NCBI GenBank assembly: GCA_905220665.1
Contig: CAJNAR010000148.1
Coordinates: 1 to 64,000, forward strand
Reading direction: 5' to 3'
DNA: 64,000 nt
Source: Albugo candida
Lineage: Eukaryota; Oomycota; Peronosporomycetes; Albuginales; Albuginaceae
Every line of letters begins with the position of its first letter. Positions within the stretch are counted from its first letter, which is position 1. The translations under genes were made by a program, and so were the position numbers. A model generated the notes under the pieces. That model was not told the DNA's origin and did no database searches. It worked only from the letters and a program-made list of their open reading frames with translations. Of this stretch, positions 34,384-45,303 are shown one piece after another.

Positions 34384-36387
34384 CTAGTCGTCCATGAAGA
34401 AATAATTACCACTTGATTTTTGCTCAACGTCCTTTACAGACTGAGATTTGTTAATACGGGGACGAAAGTTTGTCGGGTCACGTCGAAATGTAATTTCGAG
34501 CTGTTTCAAGAACGAATTCATGCCTGATAACAGAGACTGTGGAGTACGGGCCGTGCAATTTACACCTGGCTGCCCATCGTAGACGACTACACGATCAGCC
34601 AAGTACGTGGCCATAATGAAATCGTGTTCGACAACAAACGCCGTTTTTTTAGCGTGCAGGATAAATCGTTTGATCACTTTGGCTGCCACAATACGTTGTT
34701 CGGAATCCAAGTATGCTGATGGTTCATCGATTAGATAAATGTCGGCAGGCTTGCCCAAGCACAAAACTATTGCGACACGCTGTAATTCACCTCCCGATAA
34801 ATGAGGAACTGCTTGATCGATAATATTGTCGATATTGAGCGGTTTTGTCACATCCGTTGCGAATTGCGGATTCACAATCGCTTCACGGATTCTACGATGC
34901 AGTAACTCACGTACTGTTCCTTGAAATTTCGGCGCTATTTTTTGTGGTTTGTAGCTAACAGTCGAGGAGTCATAACGCAAAGCGCATGCATCCATTTTTT
35001 CGCTATCATTCTCCTTCTCCGCTTGTTCCATCTCGTCTGATTTTATTTGTCCTGCGAGCATACGAATGAATGTAGTCTTTCCCGTTCCATTTTCCCCAAG
35101 CATGCAAATGATCTCTGAATTGGTAAAGTCACCTGGGTCTACATGCAGAACAAACTTTGTCTCTTTTTTTTGCGATATCAAAGTTTTGGTCATTGCTGGA
35201 TAATTGAATGTGTTTGCAGCTTCGCCATCGTTTGCCGAGAACTCATCTGCCGTCTGAGCCACTTTGAATGTTAGTTCTTCTTGACGGAATCGAAGATTTT
35301 CGGTAGGGATGAAACCAGCCAGAAATATGTTGATTCCTTCTCGTACACTAAAAGGCATCGTGACAACACCGTATGCGCTTGGAGTACCGTAAAGCACACA
35401 GATAAAGTCAGACAGATAGTCCAGCACACTCAGGTCGTGTTCCACACATACGACGTAGGCTTTTGGGTCCACTTCCAACATGGAGCGAATCACCAAAGCG
35501 GCTTTCAATCTTTGTCGAACATCAAGATAGGAAGACGGTTCATCAAACATATATATATCGGCTTTTTGTACCGCAACAACACCAATTGCAAAGCGCTGTA
35601 GTTCACCACCAGAAAGATTTTCAATTTCACGATTTTGTACGTGCACCAAGTCCAATTCTTTGAGAAAATGCTGTAGCTTATCTTCTTTCTCACACTTGTC
35701 CATCAACATGGATTTTACAGTGCCCTGAACAGCTTTGGGGATGTTGTCCACATACTGGGGCTTGATAATGGCTTTCAGATTATCTTCAAGAATCCGTGTG
35801 AAATAATTTTGTAGTTCAGAGCCCCGAAAGTGGGTCAAAATTTCTTGCCATTCAGGCGGTGAAATGAAGTTGCCAAGATTTGGTTTCAGCTTGCCAGCTA
35901 AAATCCGTAGTGCTGTGGACTTTCCAATTCCGTTCGTACCAACTAAGCCGAGCACTTGACCAGGACGAGGCATCGGTAATCTAAACATGAATAATTAGAC
36001 ATATCAGAAATTTACTTTCTTCGAATATCAGACGGTACCGATGCAGCTTAAAGGTATTAGGACCGTAACGATGGGTTGTGTTGCTTTCGAGATCTTTTGG
36101 TAGATTGATGATATTGATCGCTTCAAAAGGGCATTTCTTCACACAAATACCGCAGCCAATGCAAAGCTACAACAAGATATTAAGTGCGCAAAAGATAAAA
36201 GAAAAGAGGTGCAATGAAGGATTAGTACATCTTCGGAAATGAATGCAACTTTCGATTTTGGATTCACTTCAATGCATAGGTTACCCATACGGACAACAGG
36301 ACAGGACTTTTTACATTCCTGTCGACATTTTTTGGGTTTGCATTTGTCACTGCTAACGAGGGCAATTCGTGTGAGTTTACCCGGCAT
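34384..36387 (-). CDS. ABCE1: ABCE1/RLI1 ribosome-recycling ATPase
   Basis: Splits post-termination ribosomes in the cytosol using two ATP-binding cassettes and two 4Fe-4S clusters. Three exons: 36387-36229, 36166-36039 and 35980-34384, giving 627 residues. Both introns (62 and 58 bp) have GT-AG ends. Exon 1 carries [19 protein letters not shown] and exon 2 [13 protein letters not shown], the cysteine ligands. NBD1 has GTNGIGKST and [12 protein letters not shown] with [12 protein letters not shown]2 has [10 protein letters not shown] and [16 protein letters not shown] with IDEPSAYLD. The frame before exon 1 is open to 36399 without ATG, so ATG at 36387 is chosen; [18 protein letters not shown] aligns with the family start. 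Slightly longer than the animal and fungal proteins (about 600), with the extra length in the NBD2 insertion and the C-terminus. Confidence 0.97.
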
Positions 36388-37159
36388 TTCTTGGTGCAAA
36401 TTCGATATGGCGAATGATTGGCTATCAAGTGGTGCATAAAATCCAATCAGTTCGTTGTGATATTATGGCTCACGACCGGAATCGGACATGTATGCGAGGT
36501 AAATGAAAATGATCATACGAGGAACTTTTGAAGGGATATGCTACGGTAGTGAGTGTAGCTAGGTGAACCTGCGCGATAGCTAGCGTTGGAGCGGTCCAGC
36601 TAGCATTCTCTTAGCTAAGATACGCTTTAGCGATTCGGCTAAATCCTTGTTGCTGAGACACAGTTTCGCAAGGGAAGATCTTATTATCAGAGAGCCTTCG
36701 TTGTTGCAGTATCATGTCAAAATACAAATGATTTGAAGTAAAGCTAATGCTTGGAATTAAAGCTCTATATCGCCGCGCATCTCTACGATACTTTTTGTAT
36801 TGATGCAGGCTTCATGGCTAATCCGTGAAGACATGCTACCAGTAAAATAGGAAATATCACTTGCAGTGCATCTAACTCTTTAGAACTTGTATCCTCCTGC
36901 CAAGTCGCCAGTCATCTACATTGAGAGTAGAAACTAAACAAGATCGGCATGCTACAAAGAAGCCTCAAAAGTTCGTCCGCTTTAAAGGACTATATTTCAT
37001 CCGCATCCATACCGTAATGCAGATATCAATGCGGTCGAACGCTGCTTAATCACGACCTCGGAGCACCGCAGGGTTTGTAGCTTGTCAGCTCTAAGTCTAT
37101 TAGTAGACATCTATAATTGTTGCTCGAATGTACATGTCAGAATCGATACTCTAAACCAA
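36388..37159. other. Divergent intergenic region between ABCE1 and RRP1
   Basis: About 770 bp, shared promoter space of two divergently transcribed ribosome-related genes. It contains several CTAGCTA/GCTAGC repeats near 36545-36615. No gene seen. Confidence 0.5.
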
Positions 37160-39301
37160 ATGATGAATGGCGCTGGTCAATTTGGACAACGTCTTGTGCA
37201 TACAGGCAAGTTCATTTTCTCTTCGACATACGTAGAAATGGCACCTCAATTGTGCAATTGGTATAGAGAAAAAGTATCGAGATCGAGCCTTGAAAAAACT
37301 CACTACATTCTTAAGTCAAAAAACGAAATGGACAGCTTTGGAATGGGATAAACTGTGGAAAGCTCTCTATTACTGTGCGCAACCTACCTCAGCTTGGCGC
37401 GTTCCAATCTGACCCGAAATTGATTCTTTTTTTATAGGTATGTGGATGAGCGATAAACGACCTGTACAACAAGAATTAGCGCTGGGTTTGGCAGCAATAA
37501 CGCGTATCATTCCCGACGTAAATTTGGCACTTGCATTTGTGGAAAGTTTCTTCCGAACACTGCATCGTGAATGGCACGGGATAGATGGCCTTCGTCTGGA
37601 TAAATTCTACAATCTCACACGCCAAGTCTTGTATCAGACACTTGGTCTATTGAGTGCGCACAAATGGCAGGAAGCGCTTGTGACGCAATTCGCCTCGATA
37701 CTTTCCAAAGAAATTCTGGTGAAGCGACCAAATGGTCTCCGGATGCATCTCTGCGATATTTTCTTGCAGGAACTCAATAGAGCTGGTGGTAGAACAGTAC
37801 AAAGCAAGTCTTTCACGCTTCTCGTAGAGCCTTTTATTCAATTATTTGGCTCTAAAAATGACCGAGAAGTACTCATTCGTGTCAAGGATGTGGTATTCAC
37901 GTAAGTGCGCACGATACTGACAATACTGCTCGAACTGAACGGAGTGTTTCCGACATATAGACCATTGATGACAAGTTGTCGCACAAGTATGTCGCAAAAT
38001 GGCACAGAGAAGAACAGCTCGCATTCGGACATGGAAGGATGTGACACAGATGCAGAAGATAATGACTCAGAAGCGAGACATTTCCACCACGTACAACTTC
38101 ATTTCATCCAATGCCAGCTCTTTCAACTTGCAGCTGATGAGTAAATATCTTTGATTGCGATTTTAATTGTCACAACTTAGCTTCTCTTTGCTCTATACAG
38201 AACCACCCCGGAACGTAATCGAAAACTCCTGTACGAGCTAAGCGAGGCTTGTTCAAAAGTCACAAAAGCTAATACACAAGAGCTGATCCGAAACCAGGAA
38301 ACAATCTTGACTGAAAATGCAAAAGAGATGAGGTTCATGTCGGAGGAAACGTCAGAGGATCTCCCCAAAGTCTCTGCTACGAAAAAATTAATTCCAAGTG
38401 ACGACGATAATGGCAAATCGAAGAAAAGGCGGCGAAAAGTAGATGTAAAGAAATCCAGCATGCCTGAAGAAGTAGTCACATCAATGGAATGTGTGATAGA
38501 TGCGAAGATCGTCCCCGAAGCCCATACGAGTCAAAATGATAACAAGGCGGATCACAAGATGTTGGAAGATTGCGACATGATGCAAAATAGAAAGGATCAG
38601 AGCACAAGACTCCGTGTTGTTAAAAGCGGTATGTCCTTTCAACGCTGTAGTGTATGCTTTGGCTTTGGCAGAGGTCTTCTTCCACCACAACAATCGATTT
38701 GTCGGCATTGCAAACGAACTCAAAGTGTGGAAAAAAGATCAAAGAAGAAATCGAAAACGAAGAAAGCCTCTATTGAATCCGTTGACACACCACACTCCAA
38801 AGAGCAAGTCGTTGTCACAGCCAAAGCGAAAAGAGTATCATTTGGAAAACACCAAGCACTTCCCTATGCAGTTTCCGTAAAGCGACTAAAAGCTCATGCG
38901 AAAAAGACCATCTCAACGAAACCAAAATCAAATAATGAGTGAGTCGTCGTCGAGTTAAAATCCCGCTATAGCTTCTTTTACCGATAGAACTGTAATAAGC
39001 AGCTTTTTTTTTGCCATTTAGCTATAATCTGTCTGTAGAATCGGGCGTACGTCAGAAGCAACACGGGTTGGAAGCAGCCTTTCACGACCAAGCGCTGAGT
39101 TTACTCGATGGTACTTTATCAATAAATGCACTGATGCCACTTCCTTATACATCCTTTATGAAGCACTCGGATCTGGGTGACTGCGAAGAGCTCTACCTTT
39201 TAATGCATTCACTTGACATGACAATAGACGAGTTGCCTATCAGAGCGGCAACTACAACACTTTGTGCGGAGCTAACAGTCATGCAATGCCGTGGTACCTG
39301 A
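37160..39301 (+). CDS. RRP1: RRP1/NOP52-type ribosomal RNA processing protein
   Basis: Nucleolar protein needed for pre-rRNA processing towards the large subunit. Exons: 37160-37205, 37267-37374, 37438-37900, 37961-38140, then 38201 onward. The NOP52 domain is clear: FGQRLVHTEKKYRDRALKKL, KLWKALYYCMWMSDKRPVQQ, and LRLDKFYNLTRQVL. The first intron (37206-37266) uses a GC donor (GCAAGT). A basic tail follows, with KKRRRK and KRVSFGKHQALPY, an RVxF-type PP1-docking motif. Without further splicing the protein ends at 38942 (512 aa). A GTGAGT donor at 38939 joined to an acceptor at 39021 would instead continue in frame to 39301 (604 aa). Which end is used is undecided; the PP1-motif end resembles known family C-termini. 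Confidence 0.9.
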
Positions 39302-39437
39302 TTGTTTCCGGTAACTCAGCGCTTCTGTAGAAATAAATAAAGCAGAAGCTCCATTATGATCCATAATGGAAACTTACCTTCTCAGTATATGATGTGGTCA
39401 CACAAAATCGAGCTTGTCATCAAGTTGTCCAGACAAT

Positions 39438-41114
39438 ATGTCACAATCACAGCCACGCTATTCAGTCGGAAGGCGAGTAGCCATTCCTCTTGAAGGTCGT
39501 ACTGGCTGCATCGATTCCTTCGACACGACAACGGGTCGGTATAAGCTTATTTATCATGATGGGTACGAGGATTACGTAGCTGAGGATCAGATGGCGCAGT
39601 ATGTAGTTGCTTCCTCGGCTGATTCGACCAAGCAAGCTGATGCTGATCCCTTGATCGGGTCTTCGCTAATAAAAGAAGCGATAACGTACGATGAAGAGAT
39701 TGAATCATATACCGGTGTGGTGTCCAAATACAACGAAACGAGTGCGCGATACTGCATCACTTACTCTGATGGAAAATCGGAAGAACTCACATCGGAAGAA
39801 ACAATGCGGTTTGTTGAAACGTATACTCTTCGGGATATCAATGCGGACGAGAAAACGTCTTTGGAACACTCAAAAAAGCGAAAACGACAATCGCTATCGG
39901 GTGTCCAAGGAGTACAATCCGTTCCATGCTACATTGGAAAAATCAAGTTCTCTAAACGGGCAAGTGCGTATCTGGTAGTGCGAAAGATATTACTCGCCAT
40001 TGTGGACCAAAATGCCGTGAAGAAAATGATTTCAGATCGTCTTTTGGACATTCTGATGAATAATGATGTTAAGGTATTTTTTTCAGTCTTTTTCTTTTCA
40101 TATTCCTATTATCTCAAAGTCAAATTGCAGCCGAAAACAGCGTTGGAAATGTTTGTAGAGGCAGGTGGGATGATTTTATTGCAAAAAGTGCTTGTTTTAT
40201 GGATGCGAACTACGACCACACACATTGGCGCCTTATTAGTGTTGAAGACCATCGCCAGTCTTCCAGGCGTGACGCCTACGATAGTGCTCCAAAGTGGTAT
40301 TGGAAAAACTCTCCGCGATATTGTTCGGGGATGTCAGACAATGGACCATCTGATGTCTGTCCTCGGCGATGTAGCTTCCTGGATAATCAATGCGTGGAAG
40401 CGTGATATCAAATATAAAACCCAATTCAGTCACGCCAAAGACATTATACAAAACAATGCCGATGAGGTCAAAAGCATAAGTGAACCCATCTATTTACCTG
40501 CAAGCTGCAACGATCCTGATTCGAAATTAAAGCGAGCCAATACAAAATATCTACAGCAATTGTTGGAGGATACAAGTAAATCTCAAGACTATCCAGCTAT
40601 TCAAGACACGGACCAACCCGATATTCTCCTCCCCCGATATAATTCTCTCGGCTCTGAGGTTGCTCGACGTCTTCATCGACCAATTGTGTTGATTGATTCT
40701 CTTGCAGCCAAAATCAATCATGAACATACTGAATTGATTCGAGCTAGCCATACCGAGATGGAGCAGGACGATCCATCGAGTCCAGTAGGACGTATCAAAT
40801 TCGGCAATCCTCGACTTGTGTATTATCAAAGCGAACATCCCGTGATGACTCTACTTAAATCGCCTCGATTCGTATCTCAGCCAGAAGACAAAGTATCGTC
40901 AGAGCAACCATCTCACAAGAAGATGAATTCTAAAAGTGTCTGGCGCGTCGATTTCGTAAAAGCAGCTGCATCTGCCGCAAATGATGCAAATGGTCATCGA
41001 AAAGAGGCCAAAGAGGATAATGTGATAAGCATTTCGGCTCCAACTCCCAAATCGATTCTCAAAGTCAAAGAAAGCGTTACCGTGTCCACAGATTTTGCTA
41101 CGAGACTGGACTAG
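39438..41114 (+). CDS. Tudor-like / TFIIS N-terminal-like nuclear protein
   Basis: About 539 residues after removing one intron (40074-40130). The frame is open from 39414, and the first ATG is at 39438. Residues about 8-55 (YSVGRRVAIPLEGRTGCID..YHDGYEDYV) and a second copy further on (YTGVVSKYNETSARYCITY.DGKSEEL) look like tandem small beta-barrel Tudor/PTM-type modules. A basic KKRKRQ follows. The central region, ALLVLKTIASLPGVTP then SGIGKTLRDIV and SWIINAWKRDI, has the pattern of the TFIIS N-terminal/LW domain found in transcription elongation factors. The C-terminal third is low-complexity, with SPVGRIKF and SKSVWRVDFVKAA. I infer a chromatin or transcription role; the exact orthologue is not recognised. 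The intron is a multiple of three and stop-free, so retention would insert 19 residues. Confidence 0.65.
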   Translation: MSQSQPRYSVGRRVAIPLEGRTGCIDSFDTTTGRYKLIYHDGYEDYVAEDQMAQYVVASSADSTKQADADPLIGSSLIKEAITYDEEIESYTGVVSKYNETSARYCITYSDGKSEELTSEETMRFVETYTLRDINADEKTSLEHSKKRKRQSLSGVQGVQSVPCYIGKIKFSKRASAYLVVRKILLAIVDQNAVKKMISDRLLDILMNNDVKVFFSVFFFSYSYYLKVKLQPKTALEMFVEAGGMILLQKVLVLWMRTTTTHIGALLVLKTIASLPGVTPTIVLQSGIGKTLRDIVRGCQTMDHLMSVLGDVASWIINAWKRDIKYKTQFSHAKDIIQNNADEVKSISEPIYLPASCNDPDSKLKRANTKYLQQLLEDTSKSQDYPAIQDTDQPDILLPRYNSLGSEVARRLHRPIVLIDSLAAKINHEHTELIRASHTEMEQDDPSSPVGRIKFGNPRLVYYQSEHPVMTLLKSPRFVSQPEDKVSSEQPSHKKMNSKSVWRVDFVKAAASAANDANGHRKEAKEDNVISISAPTPKSILKVKESVTVSTDFATRLD

Positions 41115-41436
41115 CGCCATGATAGAGCTTAGTTGGAGGATCATATTCGAACTGTACACATTCGCAGTAAAACATCTGTGTCAACGTCGCTCCCATGCAC
41201 TGATTTTGGCTCCTGCATACGCGCTGAATAACATATGCGCAGCTCAAATAGTAGCCATGTGGTCTGCGATTTCTATCGGGCTAGGGACCGATACATAAAT
41301 GCCATGTAATCGTGGCAGAAACGTAACCTTTCTTTCCCAGTTGGCTGGAAAGGGTTCGATGACTTACTTCTATGTTCTGTTGCGTAGTCGTAGTACAGAG
41401 CCCTAACGCTTATTATTAAATGAAATCGGTCCAGCG
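41115..41436. other. Intergenic, presumed promoter
   Basis: 322 bp between two plus-strand genes. Nothing else recognised. Confidence 0.5.
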
Positions 41437-42966
41437 ATGCACACAGATTCAAAACTGACTGATAATAATAGCAGAAGGTGCGTTGTCGATAGACACGCAG
41501 TACAAACACGACACGCCATGAGAACACGTCGATTTCGTGGCTACTACATCCTTTTTTTTGCGATTGTTGCGCTCCAGAGCCAAGTAGAATTATACACTGT
41601 GTACGCCGCATTCACAGGTGACGATAATGATGAAAAACTAACGCAGTTGACGCCTGTGTTAGACAGCACAGTTTTTGACAAGGAGGCCAAAATCAAGCAG
41701 AAAGACGTACAAATCGGCAATTTGACCAATTCCAGTCGCATTGAGCCAAATCTTGTTCACGTAAAGTTAGCTCAAGACCGAGATAAAGAGACTACGGCTA
41801 GACGGGGTAGCTCAACTGCGACATACAACGCGTCCGGCTCCACTGAATTCGAGCCTGACGTTGAGATGCAGCGTGGAGACACAAAGAGCACACAGACACT
41901 GCTGAAAGACAAACACAATTCTAAACAGCGCAGTGAGACTCTGCAGGCATCAGAGAACGGGTTGGACGTACAAACCTCTTTGTCATCGAGTGAAGATGGG
42001 TCCCACGTCGCCGACCAACAGACAGATACGAATCTTAACGCTAAAGACGAGACGGTAGCACCAATAACCACATCACAATGTGCTTACTGCGAGAAAGTAT
42101 GGGGCTGTCTGGGAGATTTGGAGTCTAGTGCTGCACCAGGGCCTCTTGTGTATCAGGTCAATATTTCGAGTGCAAACGTAGACAGAGATCGACCAAGCAA
42201 CAACACAGTCGGAATCAAGAATTCTTTACATTCAGTGTCCACTAATTTGTGGAGCTACAAGGACTTTGACGGTAAAAAGCTGAAGAATTGCACTGACGTA
42301 TTGGCCGATATGAACAAAGCAAAACGATGCAGCGACAACCGACAGAACGATCACAAGTTTTGCGAGACATTGCAGCAGGAGAAGCCGCATAATGCAAAAA
42401 AAGTCAATGAGACCGAAGAAGGAGGGAAAAAAGCCCAAGATGCCAAGCCAAAGGATAAACCTGATACAAAGACAGTTCCACATATAATCATACCTACGCA
42501 AATGCATCCTCCAGCACCCCTGCCGTCACCCCCTCCAGCACCTCTGACGTCGCCACCTCCAGCACCTCTGACGTCGCCACCACTATTTAACGCACAGGAT
42601 TATGTTCCGGCGGTGACAGTGGCAGTGACAGAAGTAGCACCCATGCCGTCTACTTTGGATGATGTTGAGACTCAAGAAGCCCAAGCAAGACAAGCTCGAA
42701 CTATATCGGGGAAGTCTGATGCTCCGTTTCTTGCCTTTGCGACAGCTATTGTGGCTTCAGGCGTTGTTTCCATCATACTAGTTGTAGTCTATGTGAATCA
42801 CAGACAGTATGACGGACGAGAGACGCCATCAGCAGCTGCACAGAATGTGTCGGCTCGTTCGGGAACATCAGAAAGCGAAGCGAGCGTCTATAATGATCCT
42901 CTCGAAACGCGATTTTCAAGCATAGTTATGATTACACCAAATGGAAATGGTATTTGTGTGCTCTGA
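41437..42966 (+). CDS. Single-pass membrane protein with Pro-rich repeats, unknown function
   Basis: A 509-residue single-exon frame. Met28 (41518) may be the real start: MRTRRFRGYYILFFAIVALQ would then be a signal peptide. The large region up to about residue 425 is hydrophilic, rich in Ser/Thr/Asp/Lys, with several N-x-S/T sites and two short cysteine clusters (CAYCEKVWGC near 219; CTDV..RCSD..KFC near 290-320). At about 358-385 there are three PPAPL-[PT]SP repeats encoded by a 24-bp tandem repeat. A transmembrane helix, FLAFATAIVASGVVSIILVV, lies at about 431-450, followed by a short cytosolic tail. This is type I membrane topology. The protein has no family I recognise. It could be a cell-surface or wall-associated protein. 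Confidence 0.7.
   Translation: MHTDSKLTDNNSRRCVVDRHAVQTRHAMRTRRFRGYYILFFAIVALQSQVELYTVYAAFTGDDNDEKLTQLTPVLDSTVFDKEAKIKQKDVQIGNLTNSSRIEPNLVHVKLAQDRDKETTARRGSSTATYNASGSTEFEPDVEMQRGDTKSTQTLLKDKHNSKQRSETLQASENGLDVQTSLSSSEDGSHVADQQTDTNLNAKDETVAPITTSQCAYCEKVWGCLGDLESSAAPGPLVYQVNISSANVDRDRPSNNTVGIKNSLHSVSTNLWSYKDFDGKKLKNCTDVLADMNKAKRCSDNRQNDHKFCETLQQEKPHNAKKVNETEEGGKKAQDAKPKDKPDTKTVPHIIIPTQMHPPAPLPSPPPAPLTSPPPAPLTSPPLFNAQDYVPAVTVAVTEVAPMPSTLDDVETQEAQARQARTISGKSDAPFLAFATAIVASGVVSIILVVVYVNHRQYDGRETPSAAAQNVSARSGTSESEASVYNDPLETRFSSIVMITPNGNGICVL
42506..42592 (+). repeat. 24-bp tandem repeat coding PPAPLTSP
   Basis: Three units (the first PPAPLPSP, then two PPAPLTSP) near-identical at the DNA level, inside the membrane-protein gene. 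The last two differ little, suggesting recent slippage. Confidence 0.85.
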
Positions 42967-43258
42967 TCGACACTCAGAGAGTGATTTTCTTGCTGATTAC
43001 ACCATTCCGTCAATCAACGCACACTTTAATCGGAAGAGTGCAAATCATAGCCGAGACCGGGCTTGATACCGTATCGAATCACTCCGTGGCTCTGATATCA
43101 CCCAGCAACTCGCAAAACCGAATGCGCACGCGAGAATGATGTCCAGGCTTGATCTGGTGAGCTTCTTTGACACGAGAAATGGGATAGAACAATTGAAGAG
43201 TATCAGCCGATTGCGATAAAACTTGGGTGAATTGCGTCAATATCGGAAAATGTTGGAG

Positions 43259-44761
43259 CTATTTCGAACTAGAGAATACCAATTTATACTGCCGAGCTTT
43301 CACTTGCGGTCTCGTAACTCGGCGTTTGTGTGGAGAAAGTTTTTTTGTCCCTTGTACCTGCCTTCTTCGATTTTCGAAAAGTGGTTTAGAATGGACATTC
43401 ACTTGTTGTTCATCGCTTGCAGTTTTGTTTTCTCGAAAGATTTCGAGATTTTTTAGGCTTGATGCATCAGATATCAACGGATTTGTCTTCTTCTCTGCGT
43501 CTCTGATCGATTTCTGCAGCATACGATAGACACTCGTGTCCCCTTTAGTGATAAAGCTGGTAACATATCCCGCTTTCCCGGCCCTTCCTGTCCGTCCAAC
43601 GCGATGAATATAGTCGATGACACTTCTCGGAAAATCCAACATGACCACGTGCTCGATACAATCGATATCCAAGCCCCGACCACCAAGATCGGTGCACACG
43701 AGGACGGGTACAGATCCTTCATCAAATTTTTGGATCGCTGCTTGTCGAATCGGTTTGGGTACGTCTTTGTGCAATGATGCGGTTTTAAAACCATTTTGCA
43801 TAAGCATGTGCTCAGCTGCTTGACAGCTCGCAATGTCATTACAAAAGATAATCGTACGCTGAAATTCCATCTCTCCTCTACATCGATGCTGATTTAAGGC
43901 ATCTCGTAATGCGGCATATTTGGCCTGAGGTGACACATGTACAAACGCCTGCTTGATGTCTTTTGGAATCCGATTAAAGTGATCGTCTGAAACAAGTCTG
44001 ATACCCTCAAACATCCGCTTCCACACTCGTCCAACCGAGTCAGTTGCAGTCGCAGCGACCAAAATACTTTGCAATTCGCATTCGCGTTTACAACAACTTG
44101 CTTGGATCGGTGCTAAAATGGTCTTTAAATCGTCTATAAATCCCATTTTCGCATCAAACAACGTGTCTGCCTCATCGAATACCAGAGTATCGATACGGGA
44201 GAGATAAAAGTCTTGCTTTTTTATACAAGTGACAATCCTACCAGGAGTTCCAATCAAAATATCAATTGGACGCCCGAGCTTCTGCTGCTGAACTTTTTTG
44301 TGTTCTCCATTGGTAACTACGCAGGATGCGAACTTGGCGTAATGAGCTAGCTGTTTTGCAACACTTCCAAGCTGCAGAGCCAATTCTCGACTTGGGACCA
44401 CTATCAGGACACGAGGACGATGCGTGAGCGGAGCTGCTTGAGCCTCTACCGATTTGATGGATTCCAACCGCTTGATTTTCTCGACTAGAGGGATCATATA
44501 GGAGAGTGTTTTTCCAGTTCCTGTTTGAGCGAGACAAAGTATGTTGTGCCCACTTAGGACCGCGTTGATGCTTTTGCGCTGTATGAAAGTGGGTTTATGT
44601 ATACCAATTTCTTGTAAAGCTTTGCAGAGATTTGCATGGAGAGAGTATTGTTCGAACGTATCGCAATTGTTTGAATGAACTAATCTCTGAGTTGAGAGCG
44701 TTATCCATGCTAACGATTGCTTGCGTCTTACACTATTGCGAGAAAAGTGCTTTAACAACAT
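43259..44761 (-). CDS. DEAD-box RNA helicase, possibly mitochondrial
   Basis: A 500-residue single-exon protein with all helicase motifs in order: Q motif region HKPTFIQRKSI, I AQTGTGKT (78-85), Ia PSRELALQ (123-130), Ib GTPGR (171-175), II DEAD (196-199), III as ATAT rather than the usual SAT, V TDLGGRGLDID, VI HRVGRTGRAGK. The first 30 residues (MLLKHFSRNSVRRKQSLAWI...) are rich in Arg, Lys, Ser and hydrophobics and lack acids, as in a mitochondrial presequence. This and the overall layout recall DDX28-like or plant mitochondrial DEAD-box proteins. The C-terminal tail is basic (NRRRQVQG, KKLSPHKRRVTRP), likely for RNA binding. Role: ATP-dependent RNA remodelling, perhaps mitoribosome assembly. 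Localisation is inference. The 3' end is convergent with the membrane-protein gene. Confidence 0.9.
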   Translation of the reverse strand: MLLKHFSRNSVRRKQSLAWITLSTQRLVHSNNCDTFEQYSLHANLCKALQEIGIHKPTFIQRKSINAVLSGHNILCLAQTGTGKTLSYMIPLVEKIKRLESIKSVEAQAAPLTHRPRVLIVVPSRELALQLGSVAKQLAHYAKFASCVVTNGEHKKVQQQKLGRPIDILIGTPGRIVTCIKKQDFYLSRIDTLVFDEADTLFDAKMGFIDDLKTILAPIQASCCKRECELQSILVAATATDSVGRVWKRMFEGIRLVSDDHFNRIPKDIKQAFVHVSPQAKYAALRDALNQHRCRGEMEFQRTIIFCNDIASCQAAEHMLMQNGFKTASLHKDVPKPIRQAAIQKFDEGSVPVLVCTDLGGRGLDIDCIEHVVMLDFPRSVIDYIHRVGRTGRAGKAGYVTSFITKGDTSVYRMLQKSIRDAEKKTNPLISDASSLKNLEIFRENKTASDEQQVNVHSKPLFENRRRQVQGTKKLSPHKRRVTRPQVKARQYKLVFSSSK

Positions 44762-45303
44762 ATCTCAACGGTTTAAAGTCCTAAGTTCGTAACTCAGATT
44801 GAATGGATGGAGATGCTCCTTGCTAAAGCTTGCGATTACGATTAATGGACGCTTACTGGAATCTTAAAGATGGATGATCAGCATGCGATAATGGCAAAGT
44901 GAGATGTCTTATGCATAGTATGCGACAATACGATTCCAAAGCTGCGTTCGGGTACGATACGCATGCAGTAGCTTGCATGATGAAGTCTCTGCTTTATAGA
45001 GGATGCAGGATTAGTTCTTAGAGCGTTCTAATCTCATCCTAAAGCTGTGCTTTCGCGAGACTGGAGACATCATTCCGAAAATAAATTCGTTTGCCTATGG
45101 ATGCCTATAATTATACCATTAGTGTTTCTGCAGCGTATCCCTACCTGCGCTTTTGGGACTGTTTATGATACGATGCGTCTGTATTGTTGTGAGATTACAA
45201 TCTCTATCGATTCATTGATGAATTAGCACATTCTTTACATTCCTTCGAGCTAAACGGAGTCGTACAGAAGATCCTCCAATAATTGTTGTAGGTGATAGAA
45301 GCG
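44762..45303. other. Divergent intergenic region between helicase and SDR
   Basis: About 540 bp, presumed promoters for both genes. Nothing else recognised. Confidence 0.5.
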
